Origin: Climacium dendroides
Taxonomy: Eukaryota > Streptophyta > Bryopsida > Hypnales > Climaciaceae
Assembly: GCA_950106755.1 (NCBI GenBank)
Contig: OX467083.1
Coordinates: forward strand, 28,143,029-28,207,028
DNA: 64,000 nucleotides
Reading direction: 5' to 3'
The stretch's first letter is position 1. The number at the start of each line of letters is the position of its first letter. This document shows, one piece after another, positions 1 to 13,181 of the stretch. The position numbers and the translations under genes are program-made. The notes beneath the pieces are model-generated. The model saw nothing but the letters and a program-made list of their open reading frames with translations, made no database searches and was not told the DNA's origin.

Positions 1-116
1 AAAAAAACTATAAAATATTGTAACCTAATATAAAATGGTAGCATGTAAGTATGCCAATTTTTCACTCTACATGAAGTGAGAAGCTAGCAAAAATCAATCA
101 ATACACTATATGGAAT

Positions 117-308
117 CTACATTTTAGGTGACAAGCTCCAATTTTTATAAATGGATTTTAGGTGACATTGAATGCAACAACCCCATGTTTTTATATCAAC
201 ATTGATGTTACGTTGAACATTTTTGATGACATAAAAATATGGGTTTGTTGCATTGAATGTCACCTAAAATCTATTTGAAATAATTGGGGCTTATCACATA
301 AAGTGTAG
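117..308. repeat. Fold-back (hairpin) inverted repeat
   Basis: Two arms are near-perfect reverse complements. The inner arms (about 153-195 and 231-273) share the core GATTTTAGGTGACATT and a following run that reads GCAACAA. Weaker pairing continues outward to about 117 and 308 (CTACA...TTTA against TAAA..TGTAG). The spacer is about 35 bases. This is the shape of a fold-back miniature transposable element. No coding sequence is present and no target-site duplication is clear. Confidence 0.75.
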
Positions 309-989
309 GTTTCTCATAGTTATACAAATCATTTCTAAATGCATTGGATTTCATACCACACTACTTGATATATACTTCTTCAAAATTTATTGAATCAATT
401 GCAAAATTTATCATTGCAATTCTCATTTGGACCCCTAAAGTTAATTTCAAGATTCAAACTACTTAGAAATGATGAATTGATATAATTTTGAGCCTAGAGA
501 CCTTTCCCTCAAGAAGCCATGCTAGTTGAAATTATTAGAACAACTTGCCACGTGAGGATATCGCACAATATAGTTAATATTTGAAGAATAGAAAGTTCAA
601 ACTTGGTGCATTTTTAAAAACAATGCGTGAAATTTGGACCATATCCTCAAAACTTCAAGACTCCAATTTCAATCCATGAGCATTCAAAGTATCTAATCTA
701 GGTTTACAAAAATATTCAATAAAAGTCCAAATCCATAATTGAGCATTTCTATCATAAAGAATTATTGGATCATTACGTGGAAAAAATTGTGACTAAATAA
801 CCTAATGATGTAGAATAATTTCAAACCTTGCTATGCTAATTAACCTTGTATGGATGTTGTAGCCAAAATATGGTTGATGGGTGAATTTTTAGATCATTTT
901 GGAAATGAAGAATGTACCTATTGGTTCAAAAATTAAATGATTTTTGGCAAAATATCCATTGTGATTGGTCTCATCCACGTAGGAGCATT

Positions 990-1870
990 ATGTAGGCCTA
1001 AAGTCATTTTTTTTGAGTCAAAAAACCACTCAAAATTGTCATTTTCAATGTAGACAACAAAATTAAATTTTTTTTTGTATATCCAACCATGGGATCCTGC
1101 ACTAAACTAGTATGCGAATGTTTGAAAGAAATTTCAAAAACTTTGACAATAGGCTAATTACAAGATATAAGGGTTGAAAATGAAGGAGATGAGTTTTTTT
1201 GCACCTAGTTTGACTGCACTATAAGGCTTTGAATCCTCTTAACTAAAAATTTTGGGACTACAAATTGTGAATTGATATTTTTTTATATTGAAGAACTGAA
1301 TTAAGGGTTTGGGAACCTCCTATGTGATTTTCATTCTTTAAAAAATTGTTAAGTCAAATTAAGTTTGAGATAGAAGAAAAACTAAATTTTTGATAGCTTT
1401 AAGATGGAATTGAAACACAATAATCCTAATGGTGAGATTGTTCTAAAGAGCAAATTCAACCATGTAGAATTTTTTTTATTGTTAAAATTGTGTTCATAGA
1501 TGGATTCAACACAATACTTTCTTAAGAATTTGCTAAGATGATCCACAAAACAAGAAGCTTCATAACTTTTACATGACTTATCTAAATGGAATGAATCAAA
1601 TTTTTCTACAAAGACAAAAATATAATATATAAAAAAATATTTTAAAGTTATTATTATTATTATTTTTCTGCCCTCATTTATTTTGGACTTATTGTGGCAT
1701 AACTTTTGCTCCTTAGCAACAACAAAAATAAAAATTATATTCCTTGAAAGCTAACTAATTTTCGTATCTTGGAAACTTATTTGAAATAATTTTGCAAAAA
1801 ATTGAGATCGTAAGTATCTACTCAAATCTTTTGAGTACCTATAGGGGATTCTTGGGACTTTAGGGGTTAA
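990..1870 (+). mobile_element. TTAA-ended miniature element, decayed left end
   Basis: The right end reads GGGACTTTAGGGGTTAA, the same terminus seen on the elements at 28482-30360 and 36163-37101. The interior is also similar to them: a stretch about a CCATGGGATCCTG-type segment, then AAATTTC motifs, then a segment on AACTTTTGCTCC. The left end near 990 keeps only a degraded GGCCTAAAGTC. It is noncoding; short reading frames in it have no recognisable domains. Confidence 0.55.
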
Positions 1871-3281
1871 GCTATAAATGAGTACTAGTGCTTACAAAGG
1901 ACAACTTATAATTATTGTGGTTGTGAAAATGACAATATTCATTCATTTTTGGTTGTTGTCAAAGACAACTTCTCTCACAAAATATATGTCAAGGACAACC
2001 CAAATGAAAATTGGCAACCTACAAGTTGTTAGTTTTTTGCCCTACCTAGCATCATTGGGATGGAAAATGGACAAAAGAATGGAAGTCAAGCAATTGCATT
2101 GTCACATGGAAAAACTAGTTACTCTAGCTATTGGTGTGCTTGGGTTGCCAATGGTCCTCTACCTTTATATGCCATGGATAAAATTCTTGAGAGACCTCTC
2201 CTAAAATGGAACTTTACAAAGAATATTCTAGTATTGTTCCTCACCTTTTCTGTGCCCCCTAATTTGGGATTCATTGTTGAGATTTCACCATTCCAACAAT
2301 TCATTAGACAAACAATTATGGTGGCCTTGACTTCAAGAATAGTAGCCCACATATTGTTGAGTGTATTGGATATTCCACCTCCTAGTAGGGACTTGGCAAG
2401 TGGAATCAACAAAGAGATTTGTGGATCCTATTATAAGACATTTGGTAAATAAGATTTTCCGCATTACCGTGGCGATGCTGTCACAGCATTGGGGACTTGT
2501 GCAAGTGTCTGGAATCAATGAAGAGATTTTTAGAGGCCATCATGAGACATTTGACGAGTTGGATTTTCTTGACCATGACAATGTTGTCGTGGGTGTGAAT
2601 TGTGTGCACATATATATCCTGTTTGACGAAGTGCACATAAAAAAAAGATGTCACCATATTGGGCATTGAGTAGGCCTCGGAATTCCAAAGCCACTTTCAC
2701 CCCAACACACCTCAGCACACCCACATACACCTCTCAATTCCCAAGTCCACACGGCTCGAAGACAACCTCCGTTCCATTTAGATCAACGATCGTAGAGTCA
2801 GCCAGGGCTTTTTTTTTGGTGAAATTTCGCCAGACTGTCAGGAATCTGACCTCTCTATCTTTGTCCCTCCAAAAATTGGCCTCTGTAGTGAGACCAACAG
2901 AATAAAAAAAAAGCCTAAACCCTTTTGGAATCTCTAAACTTTGACCTTGTTCAATACTGTCAGTCAGTCCTGGTCGGTAGAAGGAGACATTCTGATGGCT
3001 GGCGCCTGGCGGCTTCGCCTGTTCTTTCCTTGCACCAACTGCTGTGGACCCCAAGCCCCCAGTGACCCAACTCTTTCACCATGTGCTCTTCTCCTTGCAC
3101 GTGTACTCCTGAGGTAAGCTTCGTCATTGTCTCGCACCCCGCAAGCTCCTGAATTCAAATCGAGCGTTTCCATGCTGGGATGGTTGGATGGTTTGGTGGA
3201 GTCGATTTCGAACATTTTGGACTATTTTGGACGAAACCTGGAGCTTTCCACTTTCATCTGAATGTTGGAGCATTTGCAACC
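1871..3281. other. Spacer and presumed 5' region of the NPR1-like gene
   Basis: The first part is AT-rich and holds a diverged tandem duplication at 2389-2590 (see that entry). From about 2680 the base composition becomes more balanced, as is typical of a promoter or 5'UTR. I found no convincing TATA box. Short frames on both strands have no recognisable domains and are not called as genes. An upstream in-frame ATG at 3180 could extend the NPR1-like protein by 34 residues. Confidence 0.5.
2389..2590. repeat. Diverged tandem duplication, about 104-bp unit
   Basis: The segment starting GGACTTGGCAAGTGGAATC at 2389 is repeated with substitutions and small indels from 2493 (GGACTTGTGCAAGTGTCTGG). 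Both copies go on with AGAGATTT, then a segment ending AGACATTTG. Reading frames through it are not conserved between the copies, so it looks noncoding. Confidence 0.6.
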
Positions 3282-6200
3282 ATGGTGAGCCTCTGTCATG
3301 GTGAGGAGACGTCCGTCTCAGAGGGTGGCCGTAGCACTGGTGGTGGTTTAGGGCTTCCACCCGATTCGTTTCAGAGGCTTTGTTCCGAAATTGGGAGTTT
3401 GATAAGCATCCCTGATGAGAGCTTCAGCGACCTTACTGTTATTGTCGAGGGCAGGAAAGTGTTGGTGCATCGGTGCATTCTGGCCGCTAGATGCCCTGGT
3501 TTCCGGAAGGTATTTGCAGAGATTGAGTTGAATGGGACGAATCGAGAGGTGGAGCTGAGTTCTGTTGTGAAGGAGGGGAAAGTAGGGTTTGAAGCTTTTA
3601 TGGGGGTGATGGGGTATGTATATGGTGGCAAAATAGAGCCTTGGCCTGCAATTGTGGAGTGCTACCACTTGAGTTGTGCTCATTTGACGTGTCGGCCGAG
3701 TATCGACTACGTTTTGGAGATTCTCTGCGCGTCTGTGGTGTTTGAATTACCGGATTTGAAGACTCTAGCTCAGGTATGGCAGGCTTCAGGGGTCGCAACC
3801 ACGTCGTCAGTCACATGCCATTAGGTGTTTCTCCTTAAACCACTGAAATGCTAGAGACAAAAATAGATTTTGTAATTTTTATGTGAAAGATTAAGAGAAC
3901 ATGGAGCTGAACTCTAGTTGTTTTGTAATTTTGGGAGCTGTATGGAGTTAGTTACGAATTTTCGAAGTCCCTGTGGTGTCTTATCCATAACCGCGGACTA
4001 GATTATGTTTAAAAAGGTTTCTTCCTATCTGGAGTTGCTTCGGAAGGCTACATCGAAATCCATTTTTTTTAAGGCTTTCATTTCGATAACTTACTGTCAT
4101 GATTTCGATTGTACTTGGGAGAATTGTAATGAGCCGAGTTGAATTGGGGGATCTATCTCACCTTGGGAATAATCTGTTGAAGGTTGGCATAGCATTGTTG
4201 TTCAGTTTAAACATATATTGGTTTCACGATACTCTTTGTGCATGGAAGTGGGGCTTCAAACTGGCTCTAAGTTGCTGGGTTTTGCAGGAGTATCTGATTG
4301 GTTCCATAGGGAAATTTCAAATAGACGACGTGCTGCATGTGCATCATTCAGTCTCAACCACCGAGTGCTCTCAATTGCAATTGGCATGCTTAACCGCATT
4401 AGCCTCTTCCTCGATTGATAATCTCATCCTGGAGAGGGAGTTTTCGGGATCAGCTCTGGAGCAAGTGAGAAAGATGCGAAAGGACTTGGGGCTTGACGCG
4501 TCTCGCCTGACGCCGGCGCAAGAGAAGCAGTGCAAAAGAATATACAGGCAATATGTTTTGTCATTGGTTCATACTATAACATGTTTTTCTAGACTTCTAA
4601 ACATCGTCACAAAGAAAATCTTTCCTATGATTCGTGGGACGTCTTCGTGTGCTCACAATGATCATATAGAGTCTGAATTACGTAAGATTAATCACTTTGA
4701 CCATTGGGAGACCTCCCCGTGAATCATAGGAACGAGCTTCTTCTGTATTTAGATTGGGTAAATTGTTGGATTTATGGGTCTGTTCCTTCGCGGTGCTGCT
4801 AGTTTACGTGGAATCTGCTGTGATATGACCAATTTAGCCGCTCCAAAGATGTGATCTAGCAGCTCTATCGTGGTTTTAGGAATCTGCGAGGTCCTTAATT
4901 TGTTTTCAGAGATTTCTGCTCTTCATATTGTCAACTGTGATGGGTAGAACCTTTTTAGCGTTGGGACCATTCGAAAACTCTTCTGCTGAAGCTAATGCAT
5001 GAGATTTTTCTGCAATGAAAGGATGAGCGTTTGTAGTGATTCTTTGCTTACCTTCTTTGCACTTCCGAGTGCTTCGTACTGAGGATAATGTATTTTTTGT
5101 GAACAGGGCTCTAGATTCGGATGATGTAGAGCTGGTGCTGATGCTGCTAGACGAGAAAAAGCTGAATTTAAATGGAGCGCACGCACTTCATTATGCTGCT
5201 GCGTACTGTCACCCTAGAACTTTGGCTCACTTGCTAGACCTCGACCTTGCAGGTAAGGAATGAATGGCATAAAGGTGATGGAAAATTCATTGACAGTTTC
5301 ATGGTGCTTTTTTCTTACTATTCCTGTTGAGAAGTGATAATCTGTAAACTCAGAGACTGTAGACTTTTCAAAAAAGAAATTGTGTCAATATGCTAGTGTT
5401 GTAGCTTCTGCGAGATAGTATACATGAAATGGATCAATAATTTTTGTGCAGATACAAACGCCCGTGATGAGAGGGGTATGACAGTTTTGCATGTGGCTGC
5501 TTGGAGGAGGGAGCCGCATTCCATTGTCAATGTGTTGGAAAAGGGTGCAAATCTGAAGGACTGCACTTTGGATAATCAAACAGCTCTTGACATTTCGAGT
5601 CGTCTGACGAAGAAATTGAATCTGGATAAAGGGGTGATCCCAAAGGAACGTCTCTGTACCAACATTCTGGAACAGGCAGCAAAGGATATGGTATCAATGC
5701 CCTTGGGTGCTGCAGCTATGCTGGCTGAACCAACTACTGAGGAAGAGTTTATATCGGCGTTGCTTTACCTAGAGAATCGAGGTAAAAAAAATCTGCTCAG
5801 CCCTTAACTTCCGAAATTGTGCATATTTCTTATCCCTAAAAGACTAGGCTTCGTGGATTCAAAATGATCAATTTGACTGATCATTTTGTGAAAAGTATAA
5901 TTCAGATGGGGCAAAAAAATTTAATCACCAGAATCAGCAAAGAACATTGGATGTGTTGGTAAAAAAACGAACGATTGAGACGGAAGAAGATCCCTGTATG
6001 ACCTACTCAAATCTCCTAAACAAACATGGATGGATGCTGGCTGAACCAACTACTGAGAAGGAGCTCATGTCGGTGTTGCTTACGTAGAGAATCGAGGTAG
6101 AAAAACCCGTTCGGCCCTCAACTTCCGAAATTGTACGTTTCATGCATATTTCTTATCCCGAAAAGACTAGGGTTCTTGGATCTGTACTGACCAATTTGAT

Positions 6201-7534
6201 ATATTACAATGTGAAAAGTAAAATTCAGATGGGACCAAAATTTTCAATCATCAGAATCAACACAGAACATTGATTGTGTTGGTCAAAAAATAGAAATTAG
6301 ACGAAAAAAAATCCCGTATATGACCTACTCAGATCTGCTCAAATTTGCTAAGCAAACATGAGACCGAATTTGGGCTTCAGTCTTTGATTCTTTAGGCCTA
6401 GTTTGATGTGGACAAAATTTCCCCTTTTAAATTTTGCAGTGTCACTGGCGAGATTGCTTTATCCTCAGGAATCGAATATTGTATGCGCACATCTAGATTC
6501 GTTCGCTTCATGTATGAGCTCCTCGGGATCAGGAAACGGCAGTCGGAAGAGGAAACCTTCCGTAGATCTCAACGAAGAGCCTGCACAGAGGTTGGCAGGG
6601 TTGATGGGGGTAGCTATCCTAGAAGAATCGAAAGAAAGGCGTTTGGAATTACTGAGACAGAGGTGTCTCGATCTACGGAAAGCTTGTAAGTTTACTTTCC
6701 TGATCGCTATTGCTTTTTGAATAAGCGTAACTGCGTCCGAATAAGCAATTGAACATTGTTCTTATTATTCAATTACTTAATTTTTTTTGTTGGATCTTGT
6801 TGGAAGTCAGAAGAGGTGTTGTAGACTTTCTTCCTATGCATTTTTTGGACTCTGTGTGAATAAACTATGAATTTCCCAAGTGCTGCAAATAGGTGTACCC
6901 AATACCAACAGCAACTCTCATGAATAGAGGCAATACATTTTAGGCAAGAATTTGTAGGGGACAGTTTGAGAAAGGGATAACAATTAGGTGCAGTGACCTT
7001 AGTACTTCTATCGTTTTCTATGTCAAAATAGCATCTTCTTACTTCTTTATTGGTGTTTTTTCTCCTGCCTTTGCATTTACCGAGTCTGGAGTGTGCTAGC
7101 ATTGAAGTAAGTGTGTTCAAGTTTAGGGTTTAGAGATTTAGCATTTTGTGGTTACATCTGAAGATCATTGTAGGTGAATGCCGTCTTGTTTAATCATATT
7201 GGTGTGTGGAATTTTTGCAGGTTTAATTGGACGACGATATTTTCCGTCCTTTTCGGCAGTCATAGACGGTTATGTGCTTGATGACGACATCATGGACCTC
7301 TTAGACGAAGAGAACATCGAGGCTCAGCAATTGAAAAAGAGTCACTTTGCAGAATTGAAGGGTTTATTGCAGGATTCGTTTCCGGAAAACAAGGTTAGTA
7401 ATGACAATGGCCACAAGAAGCGAAAGGAAATGCTGAAAAAAACCCGTTTGCTTGATGATGCTCCTTCATCACCGTCCTCTACATCATCTTCTAGGGGTAC
7501 AGGCGTCAGTGTGGTAACTACACCTAGTCAATAG
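3282..7534 (+). CDS. NPR1-like BTB/ankyrin transcriptional co-regulator
   Basis: The coding exons are 3282-3773, 4288-4547, 5107-5252, 5452-5781, 6440-6685 and 7221-7534, giving 595 aa; Arabidopsis NPR1 is about the same size. The BTB/POZ domain covers roughly residues 45-160. It is followed by a Cys127-Cys132-His134-Cys137 (C2HC) zinc-finger motif inside a CRPSIDYVLE segment. Ankyrin repeats run about 252-360 (ALDSDDVELV, HALHYAAAYC, GMTVLHVAA). The NPR1-type C-terminal region has LENRVSLARLLYP and CLIGRRYFPSFSAVID. A basic KKRK at 557-560 is a candidate nuclear signal, before a Ser/Thr-rich tail. The family consists of nuclear co-regulators that bind TGA factors and, in flowering plants, perceive salicylic acid; that role is inferred here. 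I chose the ATG at 3282 because it is close to the BTB domain; 3180 is an alternative. Intron 2 (4548-5106) needs a GC donor. Intron 4 carries a duplicated exon fragment. Confidence 0.93.
5718..6360 (+). repeat. Tandem duplication of exon 4 end plus intron 4, with dead pseudo-exon
   Basis: Copy A starts at 5718 inside exon 4 and copy B at 6034, a 316-bp offset. Bases 6034-6096 match the last 64 bases of exon 4 (ATGCTGGCTGAACCAAC..., ending GAATCGAG then GT). The second copy has lost one T in CTTTACCTAGAG, which now reads CTTACGTAGAG and creates a TAG. The following intron sequence is also duplicated (ACTTCCGAAATTGT, then ATTTCTTATCCC). Copy B is therefore a nonfunctional pseudo-exon lying in intron 4. 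Confidence 0.85.
5820..6400 (-). repeat. Intron-dwelling dispersed repeat (two tandem copies)
   Basis: Both halves of NPR1-like intron 4 match, in reverse orientation, sequences in the H3.3 intron (9370-9560), the ABCG intron (57120-57370) and, in the same orientation, the plastid-protein intron (52310-52570). Shared landmarks on the complementary strand include CCCAAATT(C/G)GG, GAGTAGG(T/G)CAT, a GACCAAC segment, TTGATTCTG(A/G)T and AATTGGTCA. It is noncoding, and I see no clean target duplication. Confidence 0.7.
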
Positions 7535-8430
7535 ATTTCGTTAATACACTCTGACCTCTTTAATCTGACTGCGTGGACTCCCAAAATTGACTGAAGCTGG
7601 GACAAGTGTGTTACAGTTAATGCCAGTGTGACGAGGGATATTTTTCTAGAATATGGTTTTAGAGAAGGTCATTTCAAAGAGGATTGAGTGTAGATTCATT
7701 TTTGTAGATATGCGAACACCAGATTGTCTCATCTTTGCCAGGATGACCCAAGGATTGAAGACATGATGTAGCAGGCACGGAGAGAGAGAGAGAGAGGATG
7801 TAGGGTTTAGGGTTTAGGGACCCTCCTTTTCGTGGAGAACATTGAAGGATCCCGTAGTCCTTAGGAATCTTTCAGGCTGAAGAGTGAGGAGGCAAAATTA
7901 TTCTGGTGCATGTAACAAATTAGAGCAATATGGTTTTTGTTATTTCAGTTTGATCTGTTTTGGGGGAGATTCGAAAGCATGTTCATCTGATGGCAGTTGC
8001 CACTTGTAATATACCGGTATCAATGAAATGGTGCTACAGGAAGGATCTTTGGTTACCTTTAAATTCATGTGCTTGTTCTCAGTAGCCGTTCTAACGACAT
8101 ACTCATTGGAGACTACTGATTTGATAATCCTATTGAGTTGTTCTTTTTCTACTTACCCATCTATTTTAGCACGATTAACAAATTCTCATCGTGGCACCTG
8201 TTGTCTGAAATGAAGTGCCTACAAAAAGGCAGAGTTTGGGGTAGTTGTCAGTGTGAACGCAATTATGGACCACCTGTTTAGGGCTTGTTTAGTAATATTG
8301 GCCTACCAAATGATTACCTGAATGGCATCAGTAGCTTACTACTCACGTTTCCAAGCATTCTCGTGGGTAATCTAACCGTGGATGCCAAGCAATGTTAACC
8401 TTAGTCTCGAGGGTAACCCAAGGGCCAGGG
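7535..8430. other. Spacer between the NPR1-like and H3.3 genes
   Basis: This holds the 3'UTR of the NPR1-like gene and the upstream region of H3.3. It contains a GA-rich run followed by telomere-like repeats (see separate entry). No domain-bearing reading frame was found; the 61-aa frame at 8028 has no recognisable features. Confidence 0.5.
7780..7818 (+). repeat. GA tract and interstitial telomere-like repeat
   Basis: A run of GA dinucleotides (about 7780-7796) is followed at 7801 by TAGGGTTTAGGGTTTAGGG, which is two and a half units of the plant telomere repeat. Such telo-box motifs occur upstream of many plant genes. Here it lies about 630 bases upstream of the H3.3 TATA box, so a role in that promoter is only a possibility. 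Confidence 0.7.
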
Positions 8431-8437
8431 TATATAA
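8431..8437 (+). promoter_or_regulatory. TATA box of the H3.3 gene
   Basis: TATATAA follows GGCCAGGG and is followed by a CT-rich leader with a repeated CTTTGTCTTTCAC. A leader exon is inferred from about 8460 to 8606. A 5'UTR intron at 8607-8966 (AAAG|GTGTGT ... TTGCAG|TAAC) ends just before the ATG at 8974. A leader intron is typical of plant H3.3 genes. Confidence 0.65.
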
Positions 8438-8883
8438 GGCCGGCTCCACCCTTTGTCTTTCACCTTTGTCTTTCACCTTTGCCCTTTCGTTTCTTCTCAG
8501 TTCTTTTTGACGATATAAGAGTCAGTGTCTTCAGGAGAGAAGCGTTTTGTATAAGTTTTGTTTGCGATCATCACTTGTCTACATCAGCACAAACTCCTTA
8601 GGAAAGGTGTGTACCTGTTCTTACAACTTTTTCTCATTTCCAGAATGCTTGATTTCATAGAAGTTTTATTGGTTTACTCAAATCATGATGCAACCATTTT
8701 TCGGTTGCAGACATCCAAGTATCTATTGCAGACACTTTACTCGATTCGGCGTGAAAGTTTCTTTCATCCTTTATGTGGTTGTATCTGTTCGTTTGAAATC
8801 TTGTAGATGTGCTTGCACATATTTGAGGGTTGCATGCTTCCTGCCCCAAACCCTAAACTGTTTATTTGCAATCGATGTTGTAA

Positions 8884-10293
<1,410 letters not shown>

Positions 10294-11609
10294 TCTTTAG
10301 CCCTTTAATATCCAAAGCTAATTTCTACAGACTGTCACCTGCGGAGGACCCATTGTAATAGACATAGGCGGCATGCACTTTATTTCTATGTACAAAGTAA
10401 CTCTGCTATCATAAAGTTTGTTGAAAATGTAATATTCTATGTAAACTGTAGAAACATTTGGTACGCAGCTCTCACTATCTAAGTTAGGTCCATGGTCTGT
10501 GGTACTTGAACTACCGCAACGGACTCTTCATTTCACGTTGCTCTTGGGACGTAAATTAAGTATACTTCTAGAATCATGCGATTTGATTGAGATTTGTCAA
10601 TATCGAATTGGTTAAAACTTAGCAGTTTTTCTGCTCAGTTTTGTATCCTTTCGTGAAATAAATAAACTAAGACTTCGCGTTTCTCTGTACAATTGTCGAT
10701 GATTGTCCTTTGCACTGAAACATTGAGTTAAATATTCTCGGAGCAGCTCTCAGATATCTTCTTTCAAACTCCTCAAGAATTCAAGCTTTGCTCTTCTGTC
10801 TACTTCAGTGGTGTGGGTTCTAGAGTACGGTAGATATTGGCTTTGTCTTTGAAGCATAGGAATGAATAATATATCATCAAGCCATTTGATTCTAAATAGG
10901 TGGATCTAAGGTGATTGGTGTGGTAAAAGATTGTTTGAACTAAAGTGACCCTCTTATAGACTTAAAAGATTAATTCCAATAAAGATTTGACAACTTTTAC
11001 TAAAGAATGTTAAATATGCCTCTAGAATCAAGCACTACAATATGCTATACAAATTCATGACCTATGAAAGCCTTGTACATTATAATGTAACAACATAGAC
11101 ATGGGCACACATTATACAATAACAACATTAAAGAACAAAAGATATTGGTAGCTTTAATACTACAATCTAATGACAACATTTTGATGTACAATAGTAAATT
11201 AACTTATGCAAATACTATCAAAATGTCATTGTTTTAAATGCACACATAGGGAAAACAATGGGACTAGCATAGAGTATTTTTGTAGTATGTATGTAACATA
11301 TTATGAGAAGAAATCATCCAAACAAATTGTCATGATCATTATTGATTGCATATTCCAAGTTAGGAAGTTTAAGCATACAAAATCCCTATACTATTATCTT
11401 TATAAATGTTAAAAAGAAATCAAAATCGATTCAAATTGCACAATCTTGTATAGAATATATAGAGGCATTAAATCTAGTGTTGCTTAAATGCTTATTATGT
11501 ATCCAAAAAGGGTGTGGTTTTTTCTTGTGACCATGTTATCAAGTCCCAATGGAACATTGGAAAGCCCTCTTCAACTTAGTAGGATACTTAAGGTTGCTAG
11601 CATGTGAGC

Positions 11610-11847
11610 TTAACCCCTAAGCGCCCCAGAGCCCCAAATGTGGTCTCCTATTATGAGACATTTGACCATTATAATGTCCTAGGTTGTATGGTAAAAACTT
11701 CCACAAATTTCTCCAAAGATGCCCTCCCTACCTCTCTTGCAATCTAAACGGTCATGTCTCTTGGATCTTATTTTTAATCGGTGGGGTCTACTTGAGTGGC
11801 AATTTGTAGCTTACTTTTGGAATTTGCGTTGGACACTCAGGGGTCAA
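11610..11847. mobile_element. Possible short TTAA-ended miniature element
   Basis: The left end TTAACCCCTAAGCGCCCC matches the family terminus. The right end CACTCAGGGGTCAA is a degraded version of the expected GGGGTTAA. The length of about 238 bases is similar to the short subfamily at 42050-42293. The interior is not obviously alike, so the call is tentative. Confidence 0.35.
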
Positions 11848-12387
11848 GATCTTGAGCTCATGAGTCTAAGAGCCTAAGCTATTATATTATAGGCACCTTC
11901 CATGGTTATAGGTAACTATGTATGTTATAGGTACCTTCAATAGTTGTAGAATACCTTCTTACATTTAGACTCAAAGCTTGTAGGCTTGCATTTCTAAGCT
12001 ACATGCTAGTGTCATTGGTAGGATATTAGAGATATTGGTTTGGTTAGTTCTGTGTGTAGTTTAGTAGAGAATCTAGATTGAAACAAGCAACTGTGCTACA
12101 AGACACTTTGTCCCTATCGACATATATAACTCTAATTTGTTGGGTCTTTGTTGACTAAAGTAGCTATTCAAACTTCTTTAAAGTATTTTGTCCATGTAAG
12201 GCCTTCTATGACACGTACTTTTAACTAGTCTAAACCATTTCCTTGTCTAAATCTTTCTCCTTGGAAATTGGGATAATCCCTCCCTTGATCCCTCAGAGTG
12301 AATTTAGTTTAATTTGTACAGAGTCACCAATTGGTGATAACCCCTCTTAAATCCCTCAATACGAATTTATTTTAATTTGTGCAAAGT

Positions 12388-12806
12388 CACTACACTAATG
12401 ATGATAAATAGTGTTAGCAACACTAATCATGAAGCATAATACTAATTGTCAACAATCCGGTTAATGTTATCAACACTAAATGTCAACAATCCGGTTAATG
12501 TTATCAACACTAAATGTCAACAATCCAGTTAATGTTATCAACACTAAATGTCAACATAGACTCTATTTGTCAACTATTGGGTATAAATTTTTTACAAGTT
12601 TACATTTAGTGTTACCTAACTATTTCATCAAAATGCAAAAAAACCCTTATGAACTCAAGAAACCTATTACATGCTCAAAAAAGTTATTGCTCAAAAAAGT
12701 GAACACAACACTAAATGCCAACTAATTAAAGTTTAGAGTGACCGGGGTAAAAATCCAAGTAACACTAATCACACATAACACTATTTATCATCATTAGTGT
12801 AGTTGA
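12388..12806. mobile_element. Miniature inverted-repeat element carrying a minisatellite
   Basis: A perfect 27-bp inverted repeat, beginning CTACACTAATGATGAT at 12390-12416, is mirrored at 12776-12802. An outer AGTCA/TGACT pair extends it with a one-base offset. Inside are three direct copies of a 34-bp unit at 12448-12549 (GTCAACAATCCGGTTAATG...). GTGTTA/AACACTAA words recur throughout. It is noncoding and lacks a clear target duplication. The superfamily is unassigned; the CACTA-like ends are suggestive only. Confidence 0.7.
12448..12549 (+). repeat. 34-bp minisatellite, three copies
   Basis: Units start at 12448, 12482 and 12516, spaced exactly 34 bp. The third differs by G to A in CCGG. 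A partial fourth starts at 12550. There are no unique spacers, so it is not a CRISPR-like array. Confidence 0.85.
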
Positions 12807-13181
12807 CTAGGAAGTTGCAATGCTAATGTCATTGGCTCTAACATTAATCACTCTCTCTAACATTATTTATACTATTTAAGATAGTATGAGAATAGTGTGG
12901 TCAACATTATATTGATTTTATCTATAGTGAGCCTTACAAATTTGCCATATTCCCAAATTCGTGTGTTATTACTGTGGGCGCACTAACTGTTTTGTCATGT
13001 GAGTTACGCCTCAAAAAAAGCCCAAGCAAGTCACTGCACAACAGGTGGTTGCCCCCAACGAAATTCAACTAACAGAATAACGAACTTCAACAAACTGGCC
13101 CCAAACTCCAGACGCTGGAGCTCGCTCGGCAACAACAATCGGCAACAACCAAATTCTCAAACAGCCGTAATTGCTCGTCTC

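Larger units (their letters stand above)
10294..13181. other. Spacer between H3.3 and the HEAT-repeat gene
   Basis: This is the H3.3 3' region followed by AT-rich sequence. It holds a possible TTAA-ended element at 11610-11847 and an inverted-repeat element with a minisatellite at 12388-12806. From about 12960 the composition becomes more balanced, giving the presumed promoter and 5'UTR of the next gene. No reading frame here has recognisable domains. Confidence 0.55.

Noticed and set aside
1878..2669. Overlapping 60-130-aa frames before the NPR1-like gene
   Set aside because: They overlap on both strands, show no domain, and include a diverged tandem duplication whose copies do not conserve any frame.
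12448..12549. CRISPR-like array
   Set aside because: The repeats are contiguous with no unique spacers and lie in plant nuclear DNA, so it is an ordinary minisatellite.
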